From Pseudomonas marginalis (GTDB lineage: Bacteria; Pseudomonadota; Gammaproteobacteria; Pseudomonadales; Pseudomonadaceae), in the NCBI RefSeq assembly GCF_008692035.1, contig NZ_VTFG01000002.1, forward strand, positions 2,046,001 through 2,110,000: a DNA stretch of 64,000 nt, given 5' to 3'. Of the stretch, positions 26,261 to 34,558 are shown one piece after another. The notes under the pieces are model-generated. The model saw only the letters and a list, made by a program, of their open reading frames with translations. It was not told the origin of the DNA and ran no database searches. The position numbers and the translations under genes are program-made. Numbering within the stretch: the first letter of the stretch is position 1; each line of letters starts with the position of its first letter.

Positions 26261-26280
26261 GCAAGCCCCCTCCCACATTT
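26261..26280. repeat. single REP half-element
   Basis: GCAAGCCCCCTCCCACATTT, one arm of the REPIN family without its partner, directly after the PAP2 gene. Confidence 0.75.
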
Positions 26281-26298
26281 GAATGGGCCGCTGCGCAA

Positions 26299-26706
26299 TC
26301 AGTCATCATTGCCACTGCCGCGAAACTTGAACAGGTCGCGGCGCTGCTTCTTGCTCGGCTTGCCATCGGTGGTCATCCCCGTGGCGCCCGCCTTGCGCAG
26401 GGCCGCCGCATTTTCGCGCCTGGCAATGCTGGCTTCGGTTTCGGTGTACAGCGCCTGCGCTTCGGGGGCGCCACGGCGCACAATGGAAAGTGCCTGAACC
26501 ACCACGGTCTTTTCGTCAAAACCTATCCGAATCTGCAGCTCATCACCGACACGTGGCTCTTTGCCCGGTTTACAGCGCTCGCCTCGGTGATGCACCTTGC
26601 CGCTCTCAATCGCGGCCTTGGCCAAGGCACGTGTCTTGAAGAAACGCGCTGCCCAAAGCCACTTGTCCAGACGGACCTTTTCTTCCTCTTCCTGCTTTTG
26701 AGCCAC
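26299..26706 (-). CDS. hslR: Hsp15, S4-domain ribosome-associated heat-shock protein
   Basis: A 135-residue protein with an S4 RNA-binding domain starting VRLDKWLWAARFFKTRALA. Hsp15 binds 50S subunits carrying stalled nascent chains. The C-terminus is basic (GKPSKKQRRDLFKFRG). A GTG start at 26706 is preferred: GAGGAAT lies seven bases upstream and the length then fits the family (about 133). The longer frame to 26772 adds 22 unrelated residues. Divergent from rimA. Confidence 0.92.
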   Translation of the reverse strand: MAQKQEEEEKVRLDKWLWAARFFKTRALAKAAIESGKVHHRGERCKPGKEPRVGDELQIRIGFDEKTVVVQALSIVRRGAPEAQALYTETEASIARRENAAALRKAGATGMTTDGKPSKKQRRDLFKFRGSGNDD

Positions 26707-26822
26707 TTGAATTCCTCGCTCTGACAAATGTCGCAACTGTAACGTTGAAACCCTTCGACGCATAAACCTCAAGGCTCACCTAAGATACGCCAGGTAGCAC
26801 CCTGTTTTCGCGAGGATACGCC

Positions 26823-27602
26823 GTGACCGACTTTCCCACTTCACTCACCTCGCCTGAACAGCGTTGCGCAGGCTGCCAGCAAAGCGAACCCCTGGGTTTC
26901 GAGTTTGCTTTCGCCTACCAGCCTATCGTAGACCTTCGGGACCATTCGATTTTTGCCCACGAAGCCTTGGTGCGCGGTACACAGGGCGAAGGGGCGATGT
27001 CGGTACTGGAGAAGGTCAATGACAGCAACCGCTACCGCTTCGACCAGCGCTGCCGCACCCAGGCGATCGCCGGTGCTGCGGCCCTTGGGATGCAAACCCA
27101 CCTTTCCATCAACTTCATGCCCAACGCCGTGTACCGTCCGGAGTTGTGCATCCGCAGCACCCTAGAGGCAGCTCGCGCGCACAACTTCCCGCTGAACCAA
27201 CTGATTTTCGAAACACTGGAAAGCGAGCATGTAGATAACTATCGCCATTTGACGAATATTCTGCGTGAATACCGCGAGTTCGGCTTCAAGACCGCCATCG
27301 ACGACTTCGGCGCGGGCTATTCGGGGCTGAATCTGCTGGCCGATTTCCAACCTGACTTGATCAAACTCGACATGGCGCTGATCCGCGATGTCGACCAGGA
27401 TCGTGTCCGCCAGGTGATCGTCCAGGGGATTGTCACAATCTGTGAGCAGTTGAACGTTACTGTCATCGCCGAAGGCATCGAAAGTGCCGGCGAGCGCGAC
27501 TTTCTGTCTGACTGCGGAATATTTCTGATGCAAGGCTACTGGTTCGCCAGGCCTGCATTCAAAGCCCTGGCCGAGGTTTCTCCTCAGGCGTGGGCGAATT
27601 GA
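26823..27602 (+). CDS. rimA: EAL-domain c-di-GMP phosphodiesterase RimA
   Basis: A 259-residue stand-alone EAL protein. Catalytic signatures are present: HEALVRG (EAL), SINFMPN, ETLES, IDDFGAGYSGL, IKLD, VIAEGIES and LMQGYWFARP, so it should be active. In P. fluorescens SBW25 the rimA-rimB-rimK operon is established: RimA binds and degrades c-di-GMP and modulates RimK. The start is GTG. rimB begins 13 bases after the stop. Confidence 0.92.
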   Translation: MTDFPTSLTSPEQRCAGCQQSEPLGFEFAFAYQPIVDLRDHSIFAHEALVRGTQGEGAMSVLEKVNDSNRYRFDQRCRTQAIAGAAALGMQTHLSINFMPNAVYRPELCIRSTLEAARAHNFPLNQLIFETLESEHVDNYRHLTNILREYREFGFKTAIDDFGAGYSGLNLLADFQPDLIKLDMALIRDVDQDRVRQVIVQGIVTICEQLNVTVIAEGIESAGERDFLSDCGIFLMQGYWFARPAFKALAEVSPQAWAN

Positions 27603-27615
27603 CCGGTTACCCATA

Positions 27616-28098
27616 TTGAAGACATTTGACCATTTGACCGTTGTAGGTCTGCGTGAGTGGGTGGCACTTCCCGACTTGGGAGTGGCAGGCCTGCGTGCCA
27701 AGATCGACACCGGTGCCAGCACCTCCAGCCTGCATGCCACCGACATCGAGCCTTTTGAGCGCGACGGTGAGAAGTGGGTGCGCTTTACCGCGCACCTGGG
27801 CAGCGTTGTGCAACTGCGTCACCGCCGCTGCGAAGCGCCCCTGGTGACCATGAAAACCATCAAGAGCTCCAATGGCCATGCGCAGGTGCGCTACGTGATC
27901 AGCACCACCCTGGCACTGGGTGATCGGGTATGGCGGGTGGAGTTCACCCTGGCCTGCCGCAAAGCCATGCGTTACCGCCTGTTGCTGGGTTCCAAGGCGC
28001 TGATTGACGGCCACCTGGTGGTCAATCCCGGCGTCAAGTACGTTCAAGACAAGCCGGTGTTCCCGGTCTCTACTATTTCTGCCCCAGGTGCTGCATGA
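27616..28098 (+). CDS. rimB: RimB, retropepsin-like ATP-dependent zinc protease family
   Basis: A 160-residue protein of the RimB/YbdZ-like aspartic protease family, with the catalytic motif KIDTGASTSSLHA near residues 31-43. In SBW25, RimB shortens poly-glutamate tails that RimK adds to ribosomal protein S6. The annotated frame starts at TTG (27616); no upstream ATG is available in frame before the rimA stop, so a weak start may limit RimB levels. It overlaps rimK by 4 bases. Confidence 0.88.
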   Translation: MKTFDHLTVVGLREWVALPDLGVAGLRAKIDTGASTSSLHATDIEPFERDGEKWVRFTAHLGSVVQLRHRRCEAPLVTMKTIKSSNGHAQVRYVISTTLALGDRVWRVEFTLACRKAMRYRLLLGSKALIDGHLVVNPGVKYVQDKPVFPVSTISAPGAA

Positions 28099-29000
28099 AG
28101 ATTGCTGTGCTGTCGCGAAACCCGCGTCTGTATTCCACCCGCCGCCTGGTCGAGGCCGGCACCGAACGTGGCCACGAAATGGTGGTGATCGACACGCTGC
28201 GTGCCTATATGAACATTGCCAGCCACAAGCCGCAGATCCATTACCGCGGTAAACCGCTGGAGGGGTTTGATGCGGTGATCCCGCGGATTGGCGCCTCGGT
28301 GACGTTCTATGGCTGCGCCGTGTTGCGCCAGTTCGAAATGATGGGGGTCTTCCCCCTCAATGAATCCGTGGCCATTGCACGCTCGCGGGACAAATTACGC
28401 TCGTTGCAACTGCTCTCGCGGCGGGGCATCGGCCTGCCGGTCACCGGCTTTGCCCACTCCCCCGACGACATTCCCGACCTGATCGAAATGGTCAACGGCG
28501 CGCCGCTGGTGATCAAGGTGCTGGAAGGCACCCAGGGCATCGGTGTGGTGCTGTGTGAAACCGCGACTGCAGCGGAATCCGTGATCGAGGCATTCATGGG
28601 CCTCAAGCAGAACATCATGGTCCAGGAGTACATCAAGGAAGCCGGCGGTGCGGATATTCGCTGCTTCGTGGTGGGCGACAAGGTGATCGCAGCCATGAAG
28701 CGCCAGGCCAAGCCCGGAGAGTTCCGCTCCAACCTGCACCGTGGCGGCAGCGCCAGCCTGATCAAGATCACCCCGGAAGAACGCATGACCGCGCTGCGGG
28801 CGGCCAAGGTCATGGGGTTGGCAGTGGCGGGTGTGGATATCCTGCGCTCCAACCATGGGCCACTGGTGATGGAGGTGAACTCGTCGCCGGGCCTGGAAGG
28901 GATAGAGACCACCACTGGGAAGGATGTGGCGGGGATCATCATCCAACATCTGGAGAAGAATGGTGGACCGAATATGACCAGGACCAAGGGCAAGGGTTAG
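28095..29000 (+). CDS. rimK: RimK, ribosomal protein S6 glutamate ligase
   Basis: ATP-grasp ligase of 301 residues that adds glutamates to the C-terminus of S6 (RpsF). Motifs include VIPRIGASVTFYGCAVLRQFE, the ATP-grasp LVIKVLEGTQGIGV, and MEVNSSPGLEGIE near the metal site. It is the last gene of rimABK and changes ribosome function during host colonisation in P. fluorescens. The pair ATGA overlaps rimB. Confidence 0.95.
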   Translation: MKIAVLSRNPRLYSTRRLVEAGTERGHEMVVIDTLRAYMNIASHKPQIHYRGKPLEGFDAVIPRIGASVTFYGCAVLRQFEMMGVFPLNESVAIARSRDKLRSLQLLSRRGIGLPVTGFAHSPDDIPDLIEMVNGAPLVIKVLEGTQGIGVVLCETATAAESVIEAFMGLKQNIMVQEYIKEAGGADIRCFVVGDKVIAAMKRQAKPGEFRSNLHRGGSASLIKITPEERMTALRAAKVMGLAVAGVDILRSNHGPLVMEVNSSPGLEGIETTTGKDVAGIIIQHLEKNGGPNMTRTKGKG

Positions 29001-29010
29001 AGACGGGAGC

Positions 29011-29096
29011 TGTCAGCTTCAAGCTATAAGCTGCAAGAAAGGGCAAAAGCTGTGCGCCTTTCTCTTGCGGCTTCAAGCTTGAAACTTGCAGCTGTT
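29011..29096. repeat. composite palindromic repeat after rimK
   Basis: Nested inverted repeats built from AGCTTCAAGCT, AGCTGCAAG and CTTGCAGCT, with CAAGAAAGG facing CCTTTCTCTTG. It can fold into a long hairpin between the convergent rimK and envZ genes. It differs from the GTGGGAGG family and resembles another intergenic Pseudomonas repeat. Confidence 0.6.
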
Positions 29097-29097
29097 T

Positions 29098-30411
29098 CTA
29101 GACCGCATCCCTTGGCAGCATAAGCCCAAGCGGCAAGCGTACCCGCGCCTCAAGGCCACCGCCGTCGCGGTTACGCAACTCGACATTGCCGCCGTGCATC
29201 GACGCAATCCGCCGCACGATCGCCAGCCCCAAGCCGGTCCCTTTGCCACCCCGGGCACGGTCGCCACGGGTGAAGGGGTTGAAGATACCCTCCAGCTCGT
29301 CCGGATCGATGCCCGCCCCCCGGTCCATCACACTCAGCACCACGTACGGCGCAGCACTGTCGCCAGACACATACGCAGCCACTTCAACATCCGAACCGGC
29401 GTGGTGCAAAGCGTTGCCGATCAGGTTGTTCAGCAGGCGCTTCATCGACACCCGACGCAACGCAAACGGCTGGATCGGCTCAAGGCGCATGCGCACTTGC
29501 TCGCCATTCTGGTTGTAGGGCGCGACAACCTCACGCACCAGGTCCGTGAGATCGACTTCCTCCACCACCTCGTCACGACCATCGCGAATAAACGCCAGGA
29601 ACTGGTCGAGAATCGCGTCCATGTCTTCGATGTCGCGAACCATGTCGTCGGTGAGGTCGCTATGGTTGCCCATCAGCTCCAGGGACAGGCGCAATCGCGT
29701 CAAAGGCGTGCGCAAGTCATGGGACACCCCCGCCAGCATCAGCTCGCGCTCGCGCCCGGCCTGTTCGACATCCTCCGCCATCTGGTTGAAGGCGCCATAC
29801 ACCTCGGTCATTTCACTGGGCGTATCGCTGACCGGCAGGCGCACGCTGCGCCCCTGGCCCAATTGGCGGGCGGCAAACACCAGGCGTTTAAGCGGTTGGT
29901 TGAGCTGGCGAACGAAAATCCACGCCGACGCGGTGGAAAGCAAGCCGATGGCCAGGAACCAGCCCAACACGTTCCAGATCTTCTGCCCCCGCAAAGGGTG
30001 CGGATACAGCGGAACCTTGATCCAGGCATCGCCAAGGCTCGGCGCCCTTACCCACAGCGCAGGTGAAACATGCATGCGCAAGCGCACCTCGGTGTCCTCG
30101 CCCAGTTCGGCCTGCATCTGGCGCTGGTAGATCTCGCTGTAGGGCCAATGCTGCTCACCCTCGGGTACACCAGCCCCGTCAACGCGGGTCAACGTCGAGG
30201 CCTTGGCGACCTTTTCGCGGTTCTCAGGGTCTACGGCCCAGTAACCACGCAGCGTCAGGGCGACACCGTGGCTGTACTGCCGGTCCACCAGCACGTCTTC
30301 GTTCATCAGCAGATAAACCAGTGTCAGCGCCTTGGAAAACAGCACGACGATCAGCACCAGCCAAAGGGTGCGGGAGAAGAAACTTTGCGGGAACCACAGA
30401 GGGGTTTTCAT
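29098..30411 (-). CDS. envZ: sensor histidine kinase EnvZ/AmgS
   Basis: A 437-residue membrane kinase. Two membrane segments (about 14-35 and 146-168) flank a periplasmic domain of about 110 residues. A HAMP region follows, then HisKA with phospho-His231 in GVSHDLRTPLTRLRL and an HATPase with NLIGNALHHAG and GKGTGLGLAIV. The context (response regulator upstream, then tex, thioesterase, gshA) matches P. aeruginosa AmgS, which with AmgR responds to membrane stress and aminoglycosides. It is separated from ompR by 116 bases holding a hairpin. Confidence 0.92.
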   Translation of the reverse strand: MKTPLWFPQSFFSRTLWLVLIVVLFSKALTLVYLLMNEDVLVDRQYSHGVALTLRGYWAVDPENREKVAKASTLTRVDGAGVPEGEQHWPYSEIYQRQMQAELGEDTEVRLRMHVSPALWVRAPSLGDAWIKVPLYPHPLRGQKIWNVLGWFLAIGLLSTASAWIFVRQLNQPLKRLVFAARQLGQGRSVRLPVSDTPSEMTEVYGAFNQMAEDVEQAGRERELMLAGVSHDLRTPLTRLRLSLELMGNHSDLTDDMVRDIEDMDAILDQFLAFIRDGRDEVVEEVDLTDLVREVVAPYNQNGEQVRMRLEPIQPFALRRVSMKRLLNNLIGNALHHAGSDVEVAAYVSGDSAAPYVVLSVMDRGAGIDPDELEGIFNPFTRGDRARGGKGTGLGLAIVRRIASMHGGNVELRNRDGGGLEARVRLPLGLMLPRDAV

Positions 30412-30456
30412 AGAAGACAGCTGGACACCTTGCTGGAACGAGCGGCGCTCGCAGAA

Positions 30457-30519
30457 TTGCAGACGCCGGGCATCCCGTCGACCCTCATGGAGTCAAGCGC
30501 CAGGATGCCCGCCCTGCAA
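30457..30519. other. intercistronic hairpin between ompR and envZ
   Basis: Arms TTGCAG...GGGCATCC and GGATGCCC...CTGCAA pair over 14 bases with a small internal loop; the central loop is 27 bases. No T-run follows on the minus strand, so it is not a standard terminator. It may process or stabilise the mRNA and set the regulator-to-kinase ratio. Confidence 0.5.
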
Positions 30520-30527
30520 ATCATCGG

Positions 30528-31268
30528 TCACTTGGTTGCGGTGCCATCCGGCACAAACACATAGCCCACACCCCATACCGTCTGGATATACCGAGGTTTG
30601 GACGGGTCCGGCTCGATCATCCGGCGCAGACGGGAAATCTGCACGTCGATGGAGCGCTCCAGGGCGTCCCATTCGCGACCGCGTGCCAGGTTCATCAGTT
30701 TGTCGCGGGTCAGCGGCTGACGCGCGTTCATCACCAGGGCCTTGAGCACGGCGAATTCACCGGTGGTGAGCATGTGCACTTCGTCGCCACGCTTGAGCTC
30801 GCGGGTTGCCAGCGACAGTTCGTAGTCGCCAAAGGTAACACTTTCGTCTTCGCTGCCCGGCGCGCCCGGTACCGGCGGTGCCTGACGACGCAACACGGCT
30901 TTGACCCGCGCCATCAACTCGTCTGGGTTGAAGGGTTTGGCCAGGTAGTCATCAGCGCCCAGCTCGAGGCCCTTGATGCGGCTCAGCTCATCGCCCTTGG
31001 CGGTCAGCATGATGATTGGAATCTGGTTGTTAGCGCCACGCAGGCGCTTGCAGGCGGTGAGGCCGTCTTCGCCGGGCAGCATCAGGTCGAGTACGACCAG
31101 GTTGAATACTTCACGCCCCAGGAGACGGTCCATCTGCTCGGTGTTCGGCACCGCGCGGGCACGGTAGCCCTTGGAGTTGAAGAAACGCTCCAGCAGGCTG
31201 CTAAGCCCCGGATCATCATCAACGATGAGAATTTTTTCGCCTTCAGCAGTTTGTGCAGTGCTGCTCAT
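30528..31268 (-). CDS. ompR: response regulator OmpR/AmgR
   Basis: A 246-residue OmpR-family regulator. The receiver domain has the acidic pair in LIVDDDPGL, phospho-acceptor Asp61 in VVLDLMLPGEDG, and the conserved Lys in AKPFNPDEL. A winged-helix domain follows (SIDVQISRLRRMIE, YIQTVWGVGYVFV). The ATG has AGAGGAG eight bases upstream. Its partner kinase gene lies downstream. It corresponds to AmgR of P. aeruginosa by synteny. Confidence 0.95.
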   Translation of the reverse strand: MSSTAQTAEGEKILIVDDDPGLSSLLERFFNSKGYRARAVPNTEQMDRLLGREVFNLVVLDLMLPGEDGLTACKRLRGANNQIPIIMLTAKGDELSRIKGLELGADDYLAKPFNPDELMARVKAVLRRQAPPVPGAPGSEDESVTFGDYELSLATRELKRGDEVHMLTTGEFAVLKALVMNARQPLTRDKLMNLARGREWDALERSIDVQISRLRRMIEPDPSKPRYIQTVWGVGYVFVPDGTATK

Positions 31269-31624
31269 TGGATGCTCCTCTTATCTCGGCGCGCATTATG
31301 GCGTAGCTGCCGTTATACGCACCGTGTGCATTGTTAGCAGATTTTTCCTCTACTGCCAGCGAACCCTCGCCTTCCAACCACTGGCGCAGTACCCCCCAAG
31401 GGCAGAACGCTGGTTATAATGCGGCGCCTTCGTGCAGGGCAACGTCAGATCGTTGCCGTTTACTGCCGGGCTTTTTTTCCCCGCTTGTCGTGATTTTTTC
31501 GATTTCGAGGGTCAATAGGCTGCCTCTTGACCCAGGTAGCGGCGCCGGTCGGGCCGCTCAACCAGCCGCGCAAGGCCTTGTTTTCCGGGCCTGCGGGCTG
31601 CTTTTCAGAATTTCAGGTGGTTTT
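31269..31624. promoter_or_regulatory. divergent ompR/tex control region with long tex leader
   Basis: This 356-base gap holds the promoters for ompR and tex. A TATAAT at 31415-31420 is the best -10 for tex, though no good -35 is seen. If used, the tex mRNA has a leader near 200 bases. The leader contains GGCAACG-TCAGAT-CGTTGCC (31438-31457) and a run of seven T at 31472-31478, an arrangement that could attenuate transcription, although stem and T-run are 14 bases apart. Confidence 0.4.
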
Positions 31625-33961
31625 ATGGACAGCATCAACAGCCGCATCGCCGAAGAACTCGGCGTACGCCCACAACAGGTCGAAGCGGCCGTCGCTCTAC
31701 TGGATGAAGGCTCCACGGTGCCCTTCATCGCCCGTTACCGGAAAGAAGTGACCGGCAGCCTCGACGACATCCAGCTGCGGCACCTTGAAGAACGCCTGCG
31801 CTACCTGCGAGAACTCGACGAACGGCGTATCAGCATCCTCGCCAGCATCGAGGAACAGGGCAAGCTGACGCCTCAGCTGGAACGCGATATCAAGCTCGCC
31901 GACACCAAGACCCGCCTCGAAGACCTTTACCTGCCGTACAAACAGAAGCGCCGCACCAAGGGCCAGATTGCCCTGGAAGCCGGCCTGGGCGAACTGGCCG
32001 ACGGCCTGTTCAACGACCCGTCGCTGACCCCGGAGACCGAAGCCGCGCGCTTCATCAACACCGAAAAAGGCGTTGCCGACGTCAAGGCCGCCCTCGAAGG
32101 CGCCAAGTACATCCTGATGGAGCGCTTCGCCGAAGACGCCAACCTGCTGGAAAAACTGCGCAACTACCTGAAACAGGAAGCCACCCTCAGCGCCCGCGTC
32201 ATCGCCGGCAAAGAGGAAGAAGGCGCCAAGTTCCGCGACTACTTCGAACACGACGAACCGCTGAAAAGCATGCCGTCCCACCGTGCGCTGGCGATTTTCC
32301 GTGGCCGCAACGAAGGCATTCTCAGCTCTGCGCTGAAAGTCGGCGACGAACTGCCGGGCACCATGCACCCGTGTGAAGGCATGATCGGCCAACAATTCGG
32401 CATCCAGAATCAGAATCGTCCTGCGGACAAGTGGCTCGGTGAAGTCGTGCGCTGGACCTGGAAGGTCAAGCTCTACACCCACCTGGAAACCGACCTGCTC
32501 GGCGAGTTGCGCGACGGCGCCGAAACCGAGGCGATCAACGTCTTCGCCCACAACCTGCACGACCTGCTGCTGGCCGCCCCGGCCGGTCCACGTGCCACCC
32601 TGGGCCTCGACCCGGGCCTGCGTACCGGCTGCAAGGTCGCCGTGGTCGATGCCACCGGCAAGCTGCTGGACCACGCCACCGTGTACCCACACGTTCCGCA
32701 CAACAAGTGGGACCAGACCCTCGCCATCCTGGCCGCCCTGTGCGCCAAGCATGCGGTGGACCTGATCGCCATCGGCAACGGCACTGCCAGCCGTGAAACC
32801 GACAAGCTGGCCGCCGAACTGATCAAAAAATACCCAGCCATGAAGATGACCAAGGTGATGGTCTCCGAAGCCGGTGCTTCGGTGTACTCGGCATCGGAAC
32901 TGGCCTCCAAGGAATTCCCGGACCTCGACGTGTCGATCCGTGGCGCGGTGTCCATCGCCCGTCGCCTGCAGGATCCGCTGGCAGAGCTGGTGAAAATCGA
33001 TCCTAAATCCATCGGTGTCGGCCAGTACCAGCACGACGTGTCACAGCTGAAACTGGCACGCGGCCTGGATGCGGTGGTGGAAGACTGCGTAAACGCCGTG
33101 GGCGTGGACGTGAACACCGCCTCCGTGGCGCTGCTGGCGCGTATCTCCGGCCTCAATGCCACCCTGGCGCAGAACATCGTCACTCACCGCGACGAAAACG
33201 GTGCGTTCAAAACCCGCGCCGCGCTGAAAAAAGTCGCCCGCCTGGGTGAAAAAACCTTCGAGCAAGCCGCCGGCTTCCTGCGCGTGATGAACGGCGACAA
33301 CCCGCTGGATTCGTCAGCCGTTCACCCGGAAGCCTATCCGTTGGTGCAACGTATCGCCGCCGAGACCGACCGCGATATCCGCTCGCTGATCGGCGACGCC
33401 GCATTCCTCAAGCGCCTGGATCCAAAGAAGTACACCGACGAAACCTTCGGCGTTCCGACCATCACCGACATCCTGCAAGAGCTGGAAAAACCTGGCCGCG
33501 ACCCGCGTCCCGAGTTCAAGACCGCCGAGTTCCAGGACGGCGTCGAAGACCTCAAGGACCTGCAACTGGGCATGATCCTCGAAGGCGTGGTCACCAACGT
33601 GACCAACTTCGGCGCGTTTGTGGACATCGGCGTGCATCAGGACGGTTTGGTGCACATCTCTGCGCTTTCGGAGAAGTTCATCAAGGATCCGCGCGAAGCG
33701 GTGAAAGCCGGTGATGTGGTCAAGGTCAAGGTCATGGAAGTCGACATCCCGCGCAAACGCGTTGGCCTGTCGATGCGCATGGGCGACACCCCCGGCGAAA
33801 AAATCGACGGCGCCCGTGGTGCACGTCCTGGCTCGGCACCGCGCCAGTCGCAGAACCGCTCTGAAAACAGTCAACCGCGCAAGGAAACCGCCACCGCAGC
33901 GCCAAGCAACAACGCCATGGCCTCGCTGTTCGCCAACGCCAAGCAGTTGAAGAAACGCTGA
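31625..33961 (+). CDS. tex: Tex transcription accessory / RNA-binding protein
   Basis: A 778-residue protein of the Tex/Spt6-like family. The N-terminal helical region (MDSINSRIAEELGV..) is followed by a YqgF-like RNase-H fold (GLDPGLRTGCKVAVVD near 330), helix-hairpin-helix elements (NAVGVDVNTAS, ARLGEKTFEQAAGFLR), and a C-terminal S1 RNA-binding domain (about 650-720, GVVTNVTNFGAFVDIG). The tail is basic and disordered. The longer frame upstream to 31331 lacks similarity, and ATG at 31625 gives the family start. Tex affects transcription and stress tolerance. Its stop overlaps the next gene's ATG. Confidence 0.95.
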   Translation: MDSINSRIAEELGVRPQQVEAAVALLDEGSTVPFIARYRKEVTGSLDDIQLRHLEERLRYLRELDERRISILASIEEQGKLTPQLERDIKLADTKTRLEDLYLPYKQKRRTKGQIALEAGLGELADGLFNDPSLTPETEAARFINTEKGVADVKAALEGAKYILMERFAEDANLLEKLRNYLKQEATLSARVIAGKEEEGAKFRDYFEHDEPLKSMPSHRALAIFRGRNEGILSSALKVGDELPGTMHPCEGMIGQQFGIQNQNRPADKWLGEVVRWTWKVKLYTHLETDLLGELRDGAETEAINVFAHNLHDLLLAAPAGPRATLGLDPGLRTGCKVAVVDATGKLLDHATVYPHVPHNKWDQTLAILAALCAKHAVDLIAIGNGTASRETDKLAAELIKKYPAMKMTKVMVSEAGASVYSASELASKEFPDLDVSIRGAVSIARRLQDPLAELVKIDPKSIGVGQYQHDVSQLKLARGLDAVVEDCVNAVGVDVNTASVALLARISGLNATLAQNIVTHRDENGAFKTRAALKKVARLGEKTFEQAAGFLRVMNGDNPLDSSAVHPEAYPLVQRIAAETDRDIRSLIGDAAFLKRLDPKKYTDETFGVPTITDILQELEKPGRDPRPEFKTAEFQDGVEDLKDLQLGMILEGVVTNVTNFGAFVDIGVHQDGLVHISALSEKFIKDPREAVKAGDVVKVKVMEVDIPRKRVGLSMRMGDTPGEKIDGARGARPGSAPRQSQNRSENSQPRKETATAAPSNNAMASLFANAKQLKKR

Positions 33962-34344
33962 TGGAAATCCCCGCCGGTTTGACCCAGAGCGCGTTCAGCG
34001 AACTGATCGGCTGCCGCCTGCAACGCCTCGAAGAAGGCGTTGCCGAGGTGGCCCTGACCCTGGAGCCGCACCTGCGCAACCGCGCGGGCAAGCTCCATGG
34101 CGGGGCGATTTTCAGTCTGGTGGACATCACCATGGGGCTGGCCTGCTCCAGCGCCCATGGGTTTGACCAGCAGAGCGCGACCATCGAATGCAAGATCAAC
34201 TACATCCGCGCCGTGGAAGACGGCGATGTGCTGTGCACCAGCCACGTGATTCACGCCGGCCGGCGCACGCTGGTGGTCGAGGCCGATGTGTATCAGGACG
34301 AAAGACTTGTCGCAAAAGCACAGGGCACGTTCGCTGTCCTATAG
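33961..34344 (+). CDS. PaaI-family hotdog thioesterase
   Basis: A 127-residue acyl-CoA thioesterase. The conserved NRAGKLHGGAIFSLVDITMG has the H-G-G turn and acidic residue of the PaaI group, and the remainder shows the expected alternating strands. The start shares one base with the tex stop (TGATG), so it is coupled to tex, the same pairing I recall in P. aeruginosa next to gshA. Substrate unknown. Confidence 0.9.
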   Translation: MEIPAGLTQSAFSELIGCRLQRLEEGVAEVALTLEPHLRNRAGKLHGGAIFSLVDITMGLACSSAHGFDQQSATIECKINYIRAVEDGDVLCTSHVIHAGRRTLVVEADVYQDERLVAKAQGTFAVL

Positions 34345-34558
34345 CTCCCCGCCCCCGATTTGAGTTAATTTCGGCGCTGCGATAACAGCGTCGGAATTTT
34401 CTTGCTGCGCTATAGCCCAATTCATGGAGTGAAGTAGGCTTTTTTAACGCGGGTCAAATCGACTCAAAACCAGGCGATCACGCCAGTTTTAACTTCACCC
34501 TTGTAGACCGTCCTGCCCACCCCCATATTGGGGCGACTGACGCGTGAAGGAATCCAAC

